Of a stretch of DNA of 64,000 nt, positions 14,501-22,290 are shown piece by piece. Below the pieces are notes generated by a model that was not told the origin of the DNA, made no database searches, and saw only the letters and a list, made by a program, of their open reading frames with translations. The stretch comes from Liolophura sinensis (lineage: Eukaryota; Mollusca; Polyplacophora; Chitonida; Chitonidae). The translations under genes were made by a program, and so were the position numbers. The DNA is taken from assembly GCF_032854445.1 (NCBI RefSeq), contig NC_088298.1, positions 5,700,160 through 5,764,159 on the forward strand, in the 5' to 3' direction. The first letter of the stretch is position 1, and each line of letters opens with the position of its first letter.

Positions 14501-15511
14501 AATTCCTCAGCCTTTTCTCATACAAAAGAGCAACATTCAGTGCGATTTATGCACCTTGTGAATTTGATTTCAGAGACAAGATTACATTGGTTAACTGGGC
14601 ATATTTGAGGCCTACAGAAAGAGTGTAATTTTATTGGTTTAAACAGAATAATGCCTTCTGAATATCCGTGAATAAACACCATGCAAACATCCAAAAATTT
14701 GAAAAGTTGCAGAAGGAATGTTTTACCTTATTTTCACCTAAAGTTTAGTTTTTAGCATCCCCTTTTTCCTCAACCTTTTTGCACAGCTCCCTTCGTCACA
14801 AATTTTTGTACAGCTCCCATCCTGGCCACATTTTGCACAACTCCCTTCCTCACAATATTTTGCACACCTCCTGCCCCCACAACATTTTGCACAGCTTCAG
14901 CATGTCTAAACATTTTGCAAACTCCGGTCATAACGTCACAACATTTTGCACAGCTCCTGTCCTTACAACATTTTGCACAGTTCCCTGTCTCACAAACATT
15001 TTGCACACCTCCTGTATGTACAACATATTGCACACACCTCCTGTCATCACAACAGTTTGCACAGATCCAGCATGTCATCACAGCATTGTGCATATGCCCA
15101 GCATGTTCTCACAACAATTTGCACACCCCCGACATGTCCTCACAACATTTTACACACCTTGGGCATGTCCTAACAACATTTTGCACAGCTTTAGAACATA
15201 CTTTTTAGCTTTCAGTACTACTGATGTCTTCCTGAAAATAAGAAGAATTTAGCCAGGATATCTTCATATACCTTTGCTTTTGGCTGTTGCAGGTGCACCT
15301 CTGTACCCGCTGCGGGAGCATCCTCTCCCCGACCATGGAGAAGCCAGTCTCGTCCTCAGCCGTGGCGTCGTACGAAATGACACGGCACTGGAAGTGTGGC
15401 GTGTGTGAGTCGCGCGAACACATAGAACTGATCACAGTGCCCTACGTGTTTAGGTACTTGGTGGCGGAGCTCGCTGCCATGAACATAAAGGTGGAGCTGG
15501 AGGTGACGTGA
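315..15511 (+). CDS. POLR1B: RNA polymerase I subunit RPA2, C-terminal part (11 exons)
   Basis: Second-largest (beta-like) subunit of RNA polymerase I, which makes the large rRNA precursor in the nucleolus. Coding exons: 315-491, 906-989, 3648-3684, 6124-6217, 7205-7346, 7525-7583, 8720-8817, 10967-11092, 12806-12933, 13745-13909, 15293-15511. All introns are GT-AG, phases agree at every junction, and the exons sum to 1329 nt (442 residues plus TGA). The fragment starts at [15 protein letters not shown] (residues 60-67) holds the Glu-Asp pair that in this family helps place the second catalytic magnesium. [25 protein letters not shown]-like and YGTERLYSG blocks follow, as in animal RPA2. The last exon has two C-x2-C pairs (residues 374/377 and 405/408) forming the C-terminal zinc site, then [19 protein letters not shown]. 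Animal RPA2 is about 1130 residues, so roughly 60% lies upstream of the window. Assignment to Pol I rather than Pol II or III rests on remembered RPA2 sequence. Confidence 0.97.
492..905 (+). other. POLR1B intron with a small 17-bp repeat
   Basis: No gene. At about 817-887 a 17-bp unit around atatttttgtcatttcc repeats about four times just before the acceptor, giving a T-rich tract. Confidence 0.7.
906..989 (+). CDS. POLR1B: POLR1B exon (GYDMEDAM to YKSE)
   Basis: 84 nt, phase 0 to 0, acceptor cacag at 901-905 and donor GAG|gtaagt at 989/990. It carries the GYDMEDAM motif and ends HGVIYKSE. The last 30 nt of the exon and the next 31 nt of intron are the seed of the 61-bp array that follows. 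Confidence 0.97.
990..2570 (+). repeat. 61-bp minisatellite copied from a POLR1B exon end and 5' splice site
   Basis: About 25 tandem units follow the exon 906-989. Each holds about 30 nt of exon (HGVIYKSE codons) joined to gtaagt and about 25 nt of intron. Donors recur at 990, 1051, 1112, 1173 and so on to 2531. Two units carry an 8-bp duplication of gtaagtac. Nearly all units keep GAG|gtaagt or a close variant. Readthrough past the real donor meets TAG within five codons, and 61 is not a multiple of three. Confidence 0.95.
2849..3205 (+). repeat. SINE family B, nearly full length
   Basis: A tRNA-like head (ccagttggtagagcgtccgc, with a box B-like region near 2895) leads a body shared with 11439-11785 and, inverted, 59234-59545. 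The tail is (actc)n. Nothing else is evident in the intron from 2571 to 3647. Confidence 0.8.
3206..3647 (+). other. POLR1B intron, no feature seen
   Basis: AT-rich unique-looking sequence ending in the pyrimidine tract and acceptor of the 37-nt exon. Confidence 0.6.
3648..3684 (+). CDS. POLR1B: POLR1B micro-exon ([13 protein letters not shown])
   Basis: A 37-nt exon with acceptor tttttcacag and donor gtatgt, phase 0 to 1. It matches the family's E-FIDL...SLVFG segment. It is too short to show as an open frame and was placed by homology and phase. It lies more than 1 kb past the donor array. Confidence 0.9.
3958..4281 (+). repeat. 54-bp tandem repeat, six copies
   Basis: The unit is 18 codons ([18 protein letters not shown] in one frame), so the frame stays open for about 130 codons. 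It lies inside a POLR1B intron with no splice support. The copies are nearly identical, so expansion is recent. Confidence 0.9.
4371..4491 (+). repeat. SINE family A, 3' half
   Basis: Body and (AATA)n tail of family A without the tRNA head. A shorter tail fragment lies at 4680-4731. Confidence 0.8.
4802..6037 (+). repeat. 48-bp tandem array, about 26 copies
   Basis: The unit has a core like gctctggttttactctctat. Because 48 is a multiple of three and the unit has few stops, all + frames stay open for 160-340 codons (for example 5099-6130); these are not genes. A four-unit block near 5331 recurs at about 5523. Pyrimidine-rich in the sense of POLR1B, ending about 90 nt before the exon at 6124. 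Confidence 0.93.
6124..6217 (+). CDS. POLR1B: POLR1B exon (CKPGEKG to GDPYY)
   Basis: 94 nt, phase 1 to 2, acceptor cattgcag and donor AG|gtaagt. It encodes [19 protein letters not shown], matching the DGLP...GDPYYS block of RPA2. The 48-bp array ends about 90 nt upstream. Confidence 0.95.
6218..7204 (+). other. POLR1B intron with a SINE fragment
   Basis: 6879-7028 is a minus-strand family A piece. It runs into a different SINE tail at about 7030-7075 (aaaccataatcattcattc), also seen near 49700-49770. The rest is unique-looking. Confidence 0.65.
7205..7346 (+). CDS. POLR1B: POLR1B exon (SYINIQTGE to VLRMP)
   Basis: 142 nt, phase 2 to 0, acceptor tttacag and donor CCG|gtgagc. It encodes the variable insert region ending VCIVLRMP, which joins RNPIIGDKF in the next exon as in other RPA2 proteins. 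Confidence 0.95.
7525..7583 (+). CDS. POLR1B: POLR1B exon ([17 protein letters not shown])
   Basis: 59 nt, phase 0 to 2, acceptor acctcag and donor AG|gtatgt. [12 protein letters not shown] is among the most conserved blocks of beta-like polymerase subunits, close to the active centre and RNA-DNA hybrid. Confidence 0.97.
8190..8480 (+). repeat. Dispersed repeat, half of the 23.4-24.1 kb inverted-repeat element
   Basis: Shares an ordered set of blocks with 23900-24160 (gaccagcttagcacc, the ctaccactgtcgacgtcacc-like block, ctcaagaggaaa-like end). It contains a C-rich run at 8300-8331. The family is not recognised. Confidence 0.65.
8541..8583. repeat. (TA)n microsatellite
   Basis: About 20 TA dinucleotides in a POLR1B intron. 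Confidence 0.95.
8720..8817 (+). CDS. POLR1B: POLR1B exon ([14 protein letters not shown] to RMTI)
   Basis: 98 nt, phase 2 to 1, acceptor tgtttcag and donor G|gtaagt. It encodes [20 protein letters not shown] and then FPSRMTI, the conserved block preceding [10 protein letters not shown]. Confidence 0.97.
8818..10966 (+). other. POLR1B intron, little recognisable
   Basis: 2.1 kb with no coding signal. Only a family A tail fragment (about 10615-10690) and the hairpin at 10529-10572 are seen. The 100-codon frame at 9328-9630 has no family resemblance. Confidence 0.6.
10529..10572. repeat. Hairpin-forming inverted repeat
   Basis: actgtgtagga pairs with tcctgcacagt (one G-T), and gctttgc with gcaaag around a short loop. 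It may be a transposon end or a structured RNA; nothing else supports either. Confidence 0.6.
10967..11092 (+). CDS. POLR1B: POLR1B exon ([11 protein letters not shown] to FGDLLTA)
   Basis: 126 nt, phase 1 to 1, acceptor cttacatag and donor G|gtgagt. It encodes [20 protein letters not shown] and the [15 protein letters not shown] segment typical of Pol I. Confidence 0.97.
11185..11438 (+). repeat. 34-bp tandem array, about 7 copies
   Basis: The unit resembles ggttagtggtttccaaaggt plus tgttgctttacgaa. A family B SINE sits at its right edge, and array-like sequence resumes at about 11788. Confidence 0.85.
11439..11785 (+). repeat. SINE family B, full length
   Basis: The tRNA-like head starts at ccggcctcgataacac, with box A-like attggtagagcg. 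The body matches 2849-3205 and the tail is (actc)n. tccgaaggt flanks both sides, consistent with insertion into the 34-bp array, though the array period makes this uncertain. Confidence 0.85.
11786..12805 (+). other. POLR1B intron remainder
   Basis: Holds degenerate tRNA-like box B stretches near 12110 and 12490 and a 16-bp repeat (catttgcacactttga, about five copies, 12590-12660). No gene. Confidence 0.6.
12806..12933 (+). CDS. POLR1B: POLR1B exon ([14 protein letters not shown] to DKFQ)
   Basis: 128 nt, phase 1 to 0, acceptor gtgtctag and donor CAG|gtacag. It encodes YGTERLYSG and [19 protein letters not shown], conserved in all beta-like subunits. Confidence 0.97.
13160..13675 (+). repeat. 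43-bp tandem array, about 12 copies
   Basis: The unit contains tgcatgttttaggtttttac, so each copy offers a weak acceptor-like ttttag|g in POLR1B sense, shortly before the real acceptor at 13744. It is not a copy of the exon. Confidence 0.92.
13745..13909 (+). CDS. POLR1B: POLR1B exon (VRTTGP to NCSDRSQ)
   Basis: 165 nt, phase 0 to 0, acceptor cacctcag and donor CAG|gtcagt. It encodes the anchor-region block [20 protein letters not shown] and NCSDRS. Confidence 0.97.
14207..14473 (+). repeat. SINE family A, full length with target duplication
   Basis: The tRNA-like head starts gggcctccgtggcttag; then come the conserved body and the (AATA)n tail. An 11-bp target duplication acatttataac occurs at 14196-14206 and 14474-14484, which marks LINE-driven retroposition. 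13910-14195 shows nothing. Confidence 0.92.
14765..15195 (+). repeat. About 30-bp degenerate tandem array
   Basis: About 14 imperfect units around cacaacattttgcacagctc in the last POLR1B intron. Several frames stay open on both strands as a result. Confidence 0.85.
15293..15511 (+). CDS. POLR1B: POLR1B last coding exon with zinc site and stop
   Basis: 219 nt including TGA at 15509-15511, acceptor gctgttgcag. It holds the paired C-x2-C zinc ligands (CTRC and CGVC) and the conserved C-terminus ending [13 protein letters not shown]. Confidence 0.97.
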   Translation: MHLCTRCGSILSPTMEKPVSSSAVASYEMTRHWKCGVCESREHIELITVPYVFRYLVAELAAMNIKVELEVT

Positions 15512-16500
15512 AGTCTGCCGCGTGAACGAGGTGAAGTTTCCTCACTGTGGATTCTGAAGTCTGGGACGTGAATAAGGAAAGTTTTTCAGCACGGAAGATG
15601 AAGTTTGTGGCAAGAAGAAGTAGAATTGTGTTGCTGAACTGTATACAAACTGCTGAAGGGCAAGAAGTTGCTTTCCTGAAATAACATTTCACATGCAGGA
15701 CTTCCAATATTTCTGCTGAAGGAGACATCTAATCTTGCTTGTGCAAAACTGTATGAAATCTGGTTGAGTGCAGGAGATGTTGTGGTGAACTGCATAAAAT
15801 CTGCTTGCAGGGGCATGAGATTTTGGGGGTGAACTGCGTAAAATCTGCTGCAGGGCATGAGATCTTGTGGTGAACTGCGTAAAATGTGCTGCAGGGCATG
15901 AGATCTTGCGGTGAACTGCATAAAATATGCTGCAGGGCATGAGATTTTGTGTTGGACTGCGTAAAATGTGCTGCAGGGCATGAGATCTTGCGGTGAACTG
16001 CATAAAATATGCTGCAGGGCATGAGATCTTGCGGTGAACTGCATAAAATATGCTGCAGGGCATGAGATTTTGTGTTGGACTGCGTAAAATCAGCTGCAGG
16101 GCATGAGATCTTGTGGTGAACTGCATACAATTTGTCGCAGGGCAGGAGATCTTTTGTTGGACTGCATACAAGTTGGTGCAGGGCATGAGATCATGTGGTG
16201 AACTACGTAAAATCTGTTGCAGGGCATGAGATCTTGTGGTGAACTGCGTGAAATCTGTTTCAGGGCAGGAGATTTTGTGTTGGACTGCATACAACTTGCT
16301 GAAGGGCGTGAGATTTATCCTGAGCAGTAGGAAAACGGCTGAAGAACAAAATCAGACGAATGAAAGCATGGGGTCTAGAGCTAAGCGGCATGACCATTGC
16401 TTGAAACATCTTGTGGTGAAGTGTATGAAATTTCGTGAATGGCAAGAGATCTTTTGGTGGACTGCATGTACTCTGTAGATTTTGTAGATTCCACCCTTGT
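15512..16500 (+). other. POLR1B 3' UTR region
   Basis: Follows the stop codon. No clear AATAAA is seen close by, so the transcript end is not fixed. It contains the 41-42-bp array below. Confidence 0.6.
15765..16310 (+). repeat. 41-42-bp tandem array, about 13 copies
   Basis: The unit is like tgcagggcatgagatcttgt with ggtgaactgcgtaaaatc. If transcribed, it lies in the POLR1B 3' UTR. Minus-strand frames of 130-200 codons here are by-products. Confidence 0.9.
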
Positions 16501-16639
16501 CACTGCTTGTGTGACAATTCTGCAAGACAACCCTGAAGTTTGGGATCACTATCTTGAAAGAAAATCATTCGAGCTATTCTAAAATAACAGAAAAACTTAT
16601 CATCTAATTTTTGCAAAATATCTCCAGTATTGCCTCTTC

Positions 16640-16810
16640 ATTTATTTATTTATTTATTTATTTATTTGTTCATTTGATTGGTGTTTTACGCTGTACTCAA
16701 GTATATTTCACTTATACGACGGCAGCCAGAATTACAGTGGGAGGAAACCGGGTAAGCCCGGAGAAAACCCACGACCATCCGCAGGTTGTTGGAAGACCCG
16801 CCCATAGGCT
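16640..16810 (-). repeat. SINE family A, 3' part
   Basis: Starts with the (TTTA)n complement of the tail, then gattggtgttttacgc and the body, ending at the cttcc block. Confidence 0.85.
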
Positions 16811-18489
16811 GCGGTATAGCCTTTTTAAACTGATTGGGAAACGAATTGGATGGCGTGTATACAGTTGTGGGAGTATATGCATGTAAGTACCTCCGTGATA
16901 CACCCAGCACGCAGAGGTCCCCAAAATAGTCCATTTTTATGTCACATCTACAGAAAAAAAAAACGCATACAGAGCTTACACTTCATGAGTAACACATTAT
17001 TGAAAGCAACAGAGGTCAGGCGGTGTTCTAAAAACTGACTATAACACAAATTTTAAAAGTTAAATGTTCCCGAGTGACTAACGGATAAGCCCACTTCCTC
17101 GTGCAGCCGAAAAGATTTTATGTCGAATCCAACGGAAAAAATACTTGAAGAACCTGGATTGAGTTCCAGAATTTCTTGTTTTATTTGATAAACACAAGAA
17201 GATGCAGTACATGTACATACACCTGACAATGACTCATCGTCATTATATGACAGAGAAATTGCTAAGAACGATGTTAAACCCCAAACATTCATTCATTCAG
17301 ATCTACCTTTGGCTACTTGTACTATATACTGGGATAATTCAGAAAGGTTGTCAAGTACCGGTACCCGGAAAAAAACTGTCACGGCGTTAAAATTAATTAA
17401 ATTTTAAACTTTAAAGTCTACACAACAGCATGTAAACCTAGGAAGAACTGCCTAATACAAAAAATGTCTGCCATTAAAAGGTTACAAAATCAGCACTAAA
17501 ATGTCTGGAATTCTCCCAGAATGAATCTGGTCTCTTTGGATTCATTATGGTTTTCTGTTTTGGTTTCACTTGCAGCTTTCATGAATGGAGGAAACAGGAG
17601 TGCCAGGGAAAACCCCCGTCTTTCGGCAACTTACTCACACACTTTCTCACACATTTTCTCACATATGACATACACAGTATTAGTGGAATACTTAGATTGC
17701 ACAAATGATCACATGTGTATCGTCAGTCGATTATTGCCACGACGGTTCCTACAAACAGAGAGGGCGAGGAGATCTTCAAATTGCCTGACCAATGCCGCTA
17801 CTGGGTATAAAGTTCAATGCCAGCAACCTGTGGGTTTCCGCGGGGCTCTGCTCCGTCGTATAAGTGAAATATTCTTGAGTGCGGCATAAAACACCAATCA
17901 AATAAATAAATATCAATTGAATTCCTCCAGTGTAATGTAAAGTAATGGTGAAGAGGCCCACAATCTAGTTTTAGATCGCTTTGACGTAGGGCCTACTGCA
18001 TGGAGCGACAAATAGCTCCAAACCAACGTCAAAGCGCGCTCCATTTAAAAAGTTGATGCAGTTGCCAGGGCAGTTTGTCACAACGTTTGAGACAAAAATT
18101 TGATTGGTTATCTCCAAGGCCTCGTGGACTCGAGATTTCTTGGTAATGCTCAAAAAGACCCGCCGTACAGAAGGCCTCGACATATTTGTCAAGGACAGGC
18201 TTTTAAATGGTGCGCACTCTATCGTTCGTTTTGGGCATTCCTTGGTGGATGAAAATGGCACCAGTCCTAACGTCAGAGCCATCTATTATTCTATATATAT
18301 GAATATTCTATTAATTCAGCAGGAAGGTTGTATTAAACTAATAGGATATTGTGTTGAATGTGATATCTTATTGTGTTATCAAAGCAGAATACACTCTAGC
18401 ATCACTCAGACAACGGACGTTCTGTTAAAATTAACAGATTATTTTTTTTTTTAGTATAGCGACAACTCGAAGGAGCCCAACATAGCATC
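16811..18489. other. Intergenic stretch with SINE scraps
   Basis: Family B tail at about 17213-17300 and family A 3' part at about 17815-17912. The remaining sequence shows no coding signal; open frames are short and unlike any family known to me. Confidence 0.6.
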
Positions 18490-18939
18490 TCATACTCCTT
18501 ACGGCGCATGTGCCGAACACTACCCTCGCTTTACATCACTGCCACCACTAGACAAGCCTGACATTTGGAGCCTGGGAGCACGTAGACTTGTTTAGGCGTA
18601 GCCTTACGACTGGCGCGGAACTACTTATTCAGTATTTATCAATCATTTTGCTCATACTTTAGATAAAGGAAATGCGTGTGTATAGCATATTATCACTAAC
18701 TGATACAGATGTGACTGTTCAGCCGGGTTCTCTCGGTCACCCACAGGGCAATGTTTGGGTGAGTCTCTGTGTGAACCAGGCACATAGGTTGAGACAGAAT
18801 TTTTGTGTTTTCTTACATCACTTCATGCCTCACCACCGTGACCCCAGTGACCTCTGTTCAAGATATCTACAAAATTTGCTGGTGGTGGCGGTGATGTATA
18901 GCGAACGTAGAGAGCGGAGCATGCGCTGTAAGGAGTATG
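18490..18939 (+). mobile_element. hAT-like MITE with about 58-bp terminal inverted repeats
   Basis: The ends catactccttacggcgcatg and, inverted, the end at 18883-18939 pair over about 58 nt. Flanking octamers atagcatc and atagtaac agree at six of eight bases. No transposase. Relatives: 29004-29826, 29341-29744 and 61658-62054. This copy alone holds an EGF-like exon fragment. The 8-bp duplication length suggests hAT. Confidence 0.8.
18690..18784 (+). pseudogene. EGF-like exon fragment with splice donor, inside the MITE
   Basis: Reads YRCDCSAGFSRSPTGQCLG then gtgagt. The spacing is that of the C-terminal half of a calcium-binding EGF domain. Near-identical copies lie on the other strand at 21202-21346. 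Sister MITE copies lack it. Confidence 0.65.
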
Positions 18940-19053
18940 ATAGTAACGGAGCATTTACCAACAATGTATTGTAACAAACAATCAACAAAGTAATTAGATT
19001 TTAGAGCTGTGGATTCAACGACAACTGAGATGTCGATTGTTATCAATACATAC

Positions 19054-19178
19054 CTTGATGACTGCGCAACTCTTTAGCGTTCCTCAGTTGGTTTCCTTTG
19101 GCACATTCACATGTATGGTTTCCTCCAGTGTTCGAACATACCGAATTCATCCCACATATATTAGGAGTTCGTCAATAT
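19054..19178 (-). pseudogene. Broken calcium-binding EGF exon
   Basis: Acceptor tttttctag and donor CAAG|gtatg bracket 125 nt. After the opening D-I-D-E the frame shifts: the first Cys codon is gone and the length is 7 nt short of the 132-nt relative at 20056-20187. The shifted frame gives PNICGMNSVCSNTGG and HTCECAKG, a clear EGF pattern. It is probably the remains of a multi-EGF gene on this strand. Confidence 0.7.
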
Positions 19179-19696
19179 CTAGAAAAATGCAGATAACGTT
19201 GTCCTTCAAGTGTCCTGTCATACGGTTTGAAAACCGCTTCTCACAAAAAATTCTTTCTTAACCCATTTGCTCTCAGTGGTGAAGGCCATTAAAACATAAA
19301 GGCAAAGAAAACACTAATATGAAGAGTACATTAGTTGAAAGACCATTCAACACTGTCCAACCGAGTAAAACGGTCGTAAAGCATCGGATTCTGCAGTGGT
19401 CTGTAGTGACCCGGACGTATCAGTGACGTCATATTCATTTTTTTTTCTAGAAATAGTTTCTATCAAAGTCCATTTGGTGGATGCATTCATTGATCTACAT
19501 GTGTGAGCATTTAGAACGATGAAATCTAGCAGACTACGTGTGTTAAGTGATGAAAACTTGACATGTCAGTAAAAGTCACCGTAGAACTCAATATTCCAAA
19601 AATTCTAAAAAATATATTCCACTATTTTTCTGGACAGTTTTTAGTGGTCTTTCGTCAGACATATACTTCACACTAGTGTTTTCTTCGCCTTTAAGT

Positions 19697-19965
19697 GGTA
19701 CTTGTTGCTGCCTCGCTTGGCGCTCAGCACTGCGAGGTTAGAGCAAGAAAACAGGACTGGTTGGCCCGGTGTCAGTATTATGTGACTGGGTGGCGTGTCA
19801 TGTCTGGTGCCTTCGGCATGATACTTCAGTGGCGGCAGCACTGTGGCGGTATGGACTCGCCCTGCCACAAGTACATCTACACAAGCCTAATGACTCCCCA
19901 CCGCCATCATCAGACTATAAAAGTACGACGTAAAACTCAAAGCATACATACATATTCATACATAT
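19697..19965 (+). repeat. Diverged family B-like SINE
   Basis: Shares the order of family B body blocks (tgactgg.., gtgtcagtat, gccttcgg, gcagcact, acgacgtaaaac) but with many substitutions. Tail (cata)n. No clear head. Confidence 0.65.
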
Positions 19966-20055
19966 ATAGTATTTCTCTGATGGGGTTCGAACCTACCACC
20001 GATTTTCGTTCACTGAGACAACGTCAGCTGAGGCTTTGAATATTATTTCAGATAC

Positions 20056-20187
20056 CTTGACAGCCCAAATCCTCTCCGTTCCTCTTCTGGTATCCTTCAA
20101 CACACTGGCATGTATAGGTGCCATCCATGTTTGAGCAAACCGAATTGTTCCCACATATATTAGGTTCTCAGAGGCATTCATCAGTAT
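20056..20187 (-). pseudogene. Calcium-binding EGF exon with an internal stop
   Basis: A 132-nt exon, phase 1 to 1 as usual for EGF exons, with acceptor gtgttttag and donor G|gtatct. It reads DTDECL, stop, EPNICGNNSVCSNMDGTYTC, then QCVEGYQ. Six cysteines, the D-x-D-E start and the aromatic before C-x-C fit a calcium-binding EGF domain. One TGA breaks it. With 19054-19178 it suggests a decayed EGF-repeat gene; the parent cannot be named. Confidence 0.75.
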
Positions 20188-20227
20188 CTAAAACACAGAT
20201 AAAACATTGTTCTTCAAGTCTGACAGC

Positions 20228-20629
20228 ACACGGCTAGTGATATTGTACATGATAGTATTAAGGTTAGCGATATTGTACATGATAATGTAAAGGTCGGTGA
20301 TATTGTCCATGATAGTATTAAGGTTAGTGATATTGCACATGATAGTATTAAGGTTAGTGATATTGTACATGATAGTGTAAAGGTCGGTGATATTGTCCAT
20401 GATAGTGTAAAGGTTAGTGATATTGCACATGATAGTATTAAGGTTAGTGATATTGTCCATGATAGTGTAAAGGTTAGTGATATTGTACATGATAGTGTGA
20501 AGGTTAGTGATATTGTACATGATAGTGTGAAGGTTAGTGATACTGTACAGGATAGTGTGAAGGTTTGTGATATTGTACAGGATAGTATGAAGGTTAGTGA
20601 TATTGTACATGATGGTATGAAGGTTTGTG
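20228..20629 (+). repeat. 30-bp tandem array, about 14 copies
   Basis: The unit is like ttagtgatattgtacatgat plus agtgtaaagg. Alternate units show higher-order pairing (gtccat versus gtacat). One more copy lies past the SINE at 20898-20925. Confidence 0.92.
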
Positions 20630-20897
20630 GGGGGCCTCCGTGGCTCAGTTGGTTAGCGCGCTAGCGCAGCGTAATGACCCAGGAGTCTCTCACCAATCGC
20701 TGTGAGTTACAAGTCCAGCTCATGCTGGCTTCCTCTCCGACCGTAAGTGGGAAGGTCTTCAAGCAACCTGCGGATGGTCGTGGGTTTCCCCCGGGCTATG
20801 CCCGGTTTCCACCCACCATAATGCTGGCCGCCGTCGTGTAAGTGAAATATTCTTGAGTACGGCGTAAAACACCAATCAAATAAATCAAATCAAATAA
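20630..20897 (+). repeat. SINE family A, full length, inserted in the 30-bp array
   Basis: The head ggcctccgtggctcagttgg shows a good box A, and a box B-like region follows near gagttacaagtcc. Then body and AT-rich tail. The 13-bp atgaaggtttgtg stands on both sides (20617-20629 and 20898-20910). Best reference copy in the window. Confidence 0.93.
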
Positions 20898-21201
20898 ATG
20901 AAGGTTTGTGATATTGTACATGAAGCATTCATTCCATTAATTGTTGTGCTTTTTCGTTTCAGGCTTGAAACACTGTGACATATCTTAGCACTGTTATATT
21001 TCTCAACAAAACTGGTCAACTAGAAATTCAAAATACTCAAGTAAGCTTTCAGGAAGGACTTGTGCCCTTCACAAATACTTTTGGGCTCGCTTAGTCACAT
21101 GACCTTGCAGGCCACATTGGACTTATAGGAAAACCCTTTACGAAGTTTTCTTCTGAAAACATCCTGATATATAGGTATAAACCAGATACACAGACACTCA
21201 C

Positions 21202-21346
21202 CCAAACATTGTCCTGTGGATGACCGAGAGAACCCGGCTGAACAGTCACATCTGTATAAATCAGGTGTTAACCAGATGCACAGACACTCACCCAAACATT
21301 GTCCTATGGATGAATGAGAGAACCCGACTGAACAGCCACATCTGTA
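21202..21346 (-). pseudogene. Two tandem EGF-like exon ends with donors (90-bp unit)
   Basis: Each copy reads YRC(G/D)CS(V/A)GFS then S(I/T)GQCLG and gtgagt. Spacing is 90 bp (30 codons), so the frame stays open through both copies. It lies upstream, in minus orientation, of the two EGF exons at 20.1 and 19.1 kb, and could belong to the same decayed gene. Confidence 0.6.
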
Positions 21347-21399
21347 TTGTCTGCCTCTAGTCAGGATGTACACTGTATTGGCAGGAAAGCCAGTCCTTC

Positions 21400-22104
21400 T
21401 AAAATTACACTTTTCTGTAAATAAAACGAGTAACGATCTAAATTTTAAGGAAAGTATGCTAAAAAAAATATGTAAGATTCATTAGATGGACTAATTATGG
21501 TGGGCTTTATGGAATACATTGCAGGGGTACAGGAAATCTGATGTCAGATTCCATTTTTCTTTCTTCATGTTCTAAGAAAAATAGTACATATTAGAATTGA
21601 ATGATTTGAACGCATTTAACTTTCCTAATCAATTGTAAAAGTATTTTTAGATATATCTTTCTCTGGCCAAGACAAGACAAGAGACACAAAATACATTTTA
21701 CAATAAAGCACATTTTGCTGTAACTTACTATTTTAAATGTTTAAAAAGCTAATGTCTAAAACCAACTACCACGTTTTGCTCCCAAGTTTGGAAAATGCTC
21801 GACAAAATCTGATATCTTAACTGAATCAAAACCTAGCATTTGAATTACGAATCACGAAGAAATATGAAAAATCGTGAAAACATTTAATTTCTCGCGGCTG
21901 AGTGACGATTTAGAGAGACATTATGTTCTCTTCACATGGAGGAACCAAAGGGTGCGCTTTCTGGCGCGCTTGGAGATCTGGCAAGTCTTGATTACAGTCA
22001 TTCAGCACGACAGTTTGTGATACCTTGACTTTCAAATTTATGTTTCCTGTGGCTGCATTGTGCTTCATACTTCTGTTATTGTGATGGATTTCTGTCTTCT
22101 TTTC
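21400..22104. other. Intergenic, no feature seen
   Basis: AT-rich unique-looking sequence. Confidence 0.6.
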
Positions 22105-22106
22105 CT

Positions 22107-22141
<35 letters not shown>

Positions 22142-22290
22142 TTTGATTGGTGTTTTACGCCGTACTCAAGAATATTTCACTTATACGACGACGGTCAGCA
22201 TTATCGTGGCAAGAAACCAATCAGAGCCTAGGGGAAACCCATGACCACACACAGGTTGCTGGCGTGCTAACTACCTCGACCACGAAGAAC
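22105..22290 (-). repeat. SINE family A, internally deleted variant
   Basis: (TTTA)n, then the body as in family A, but it jumps from the body straight to a tRNA-like head (complement of ttcgtggtcgaggtagttag), skipping about 100 nt. Possibly a separate subfamily. Confidence 0.75.

Noticed and set aside
14779-15252. Forward frame of 157 codons
   Set aside because: Produced by the degenerate 30-bp array in the last POLR1B intron; reads as repeated HNILH-type peptide.
15689-16294. 201-codon minus frame as an antisense gene
   Set aside because: Generated by the 41-42-bp array; adjacent frames are equally open and the peptide is a simple repeat.
20188-20610. 140-codon minus frame with repeated ITNLHTIMYN units
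   Set aside because: 30-bp unit equals ten codons; array artefact.
20630-20720. tRNA gene
   Set aside because: The head has box A- and B-like parts but cannot fold into a complete cloverleaf and continues into a SINE body with tail and target duplication.
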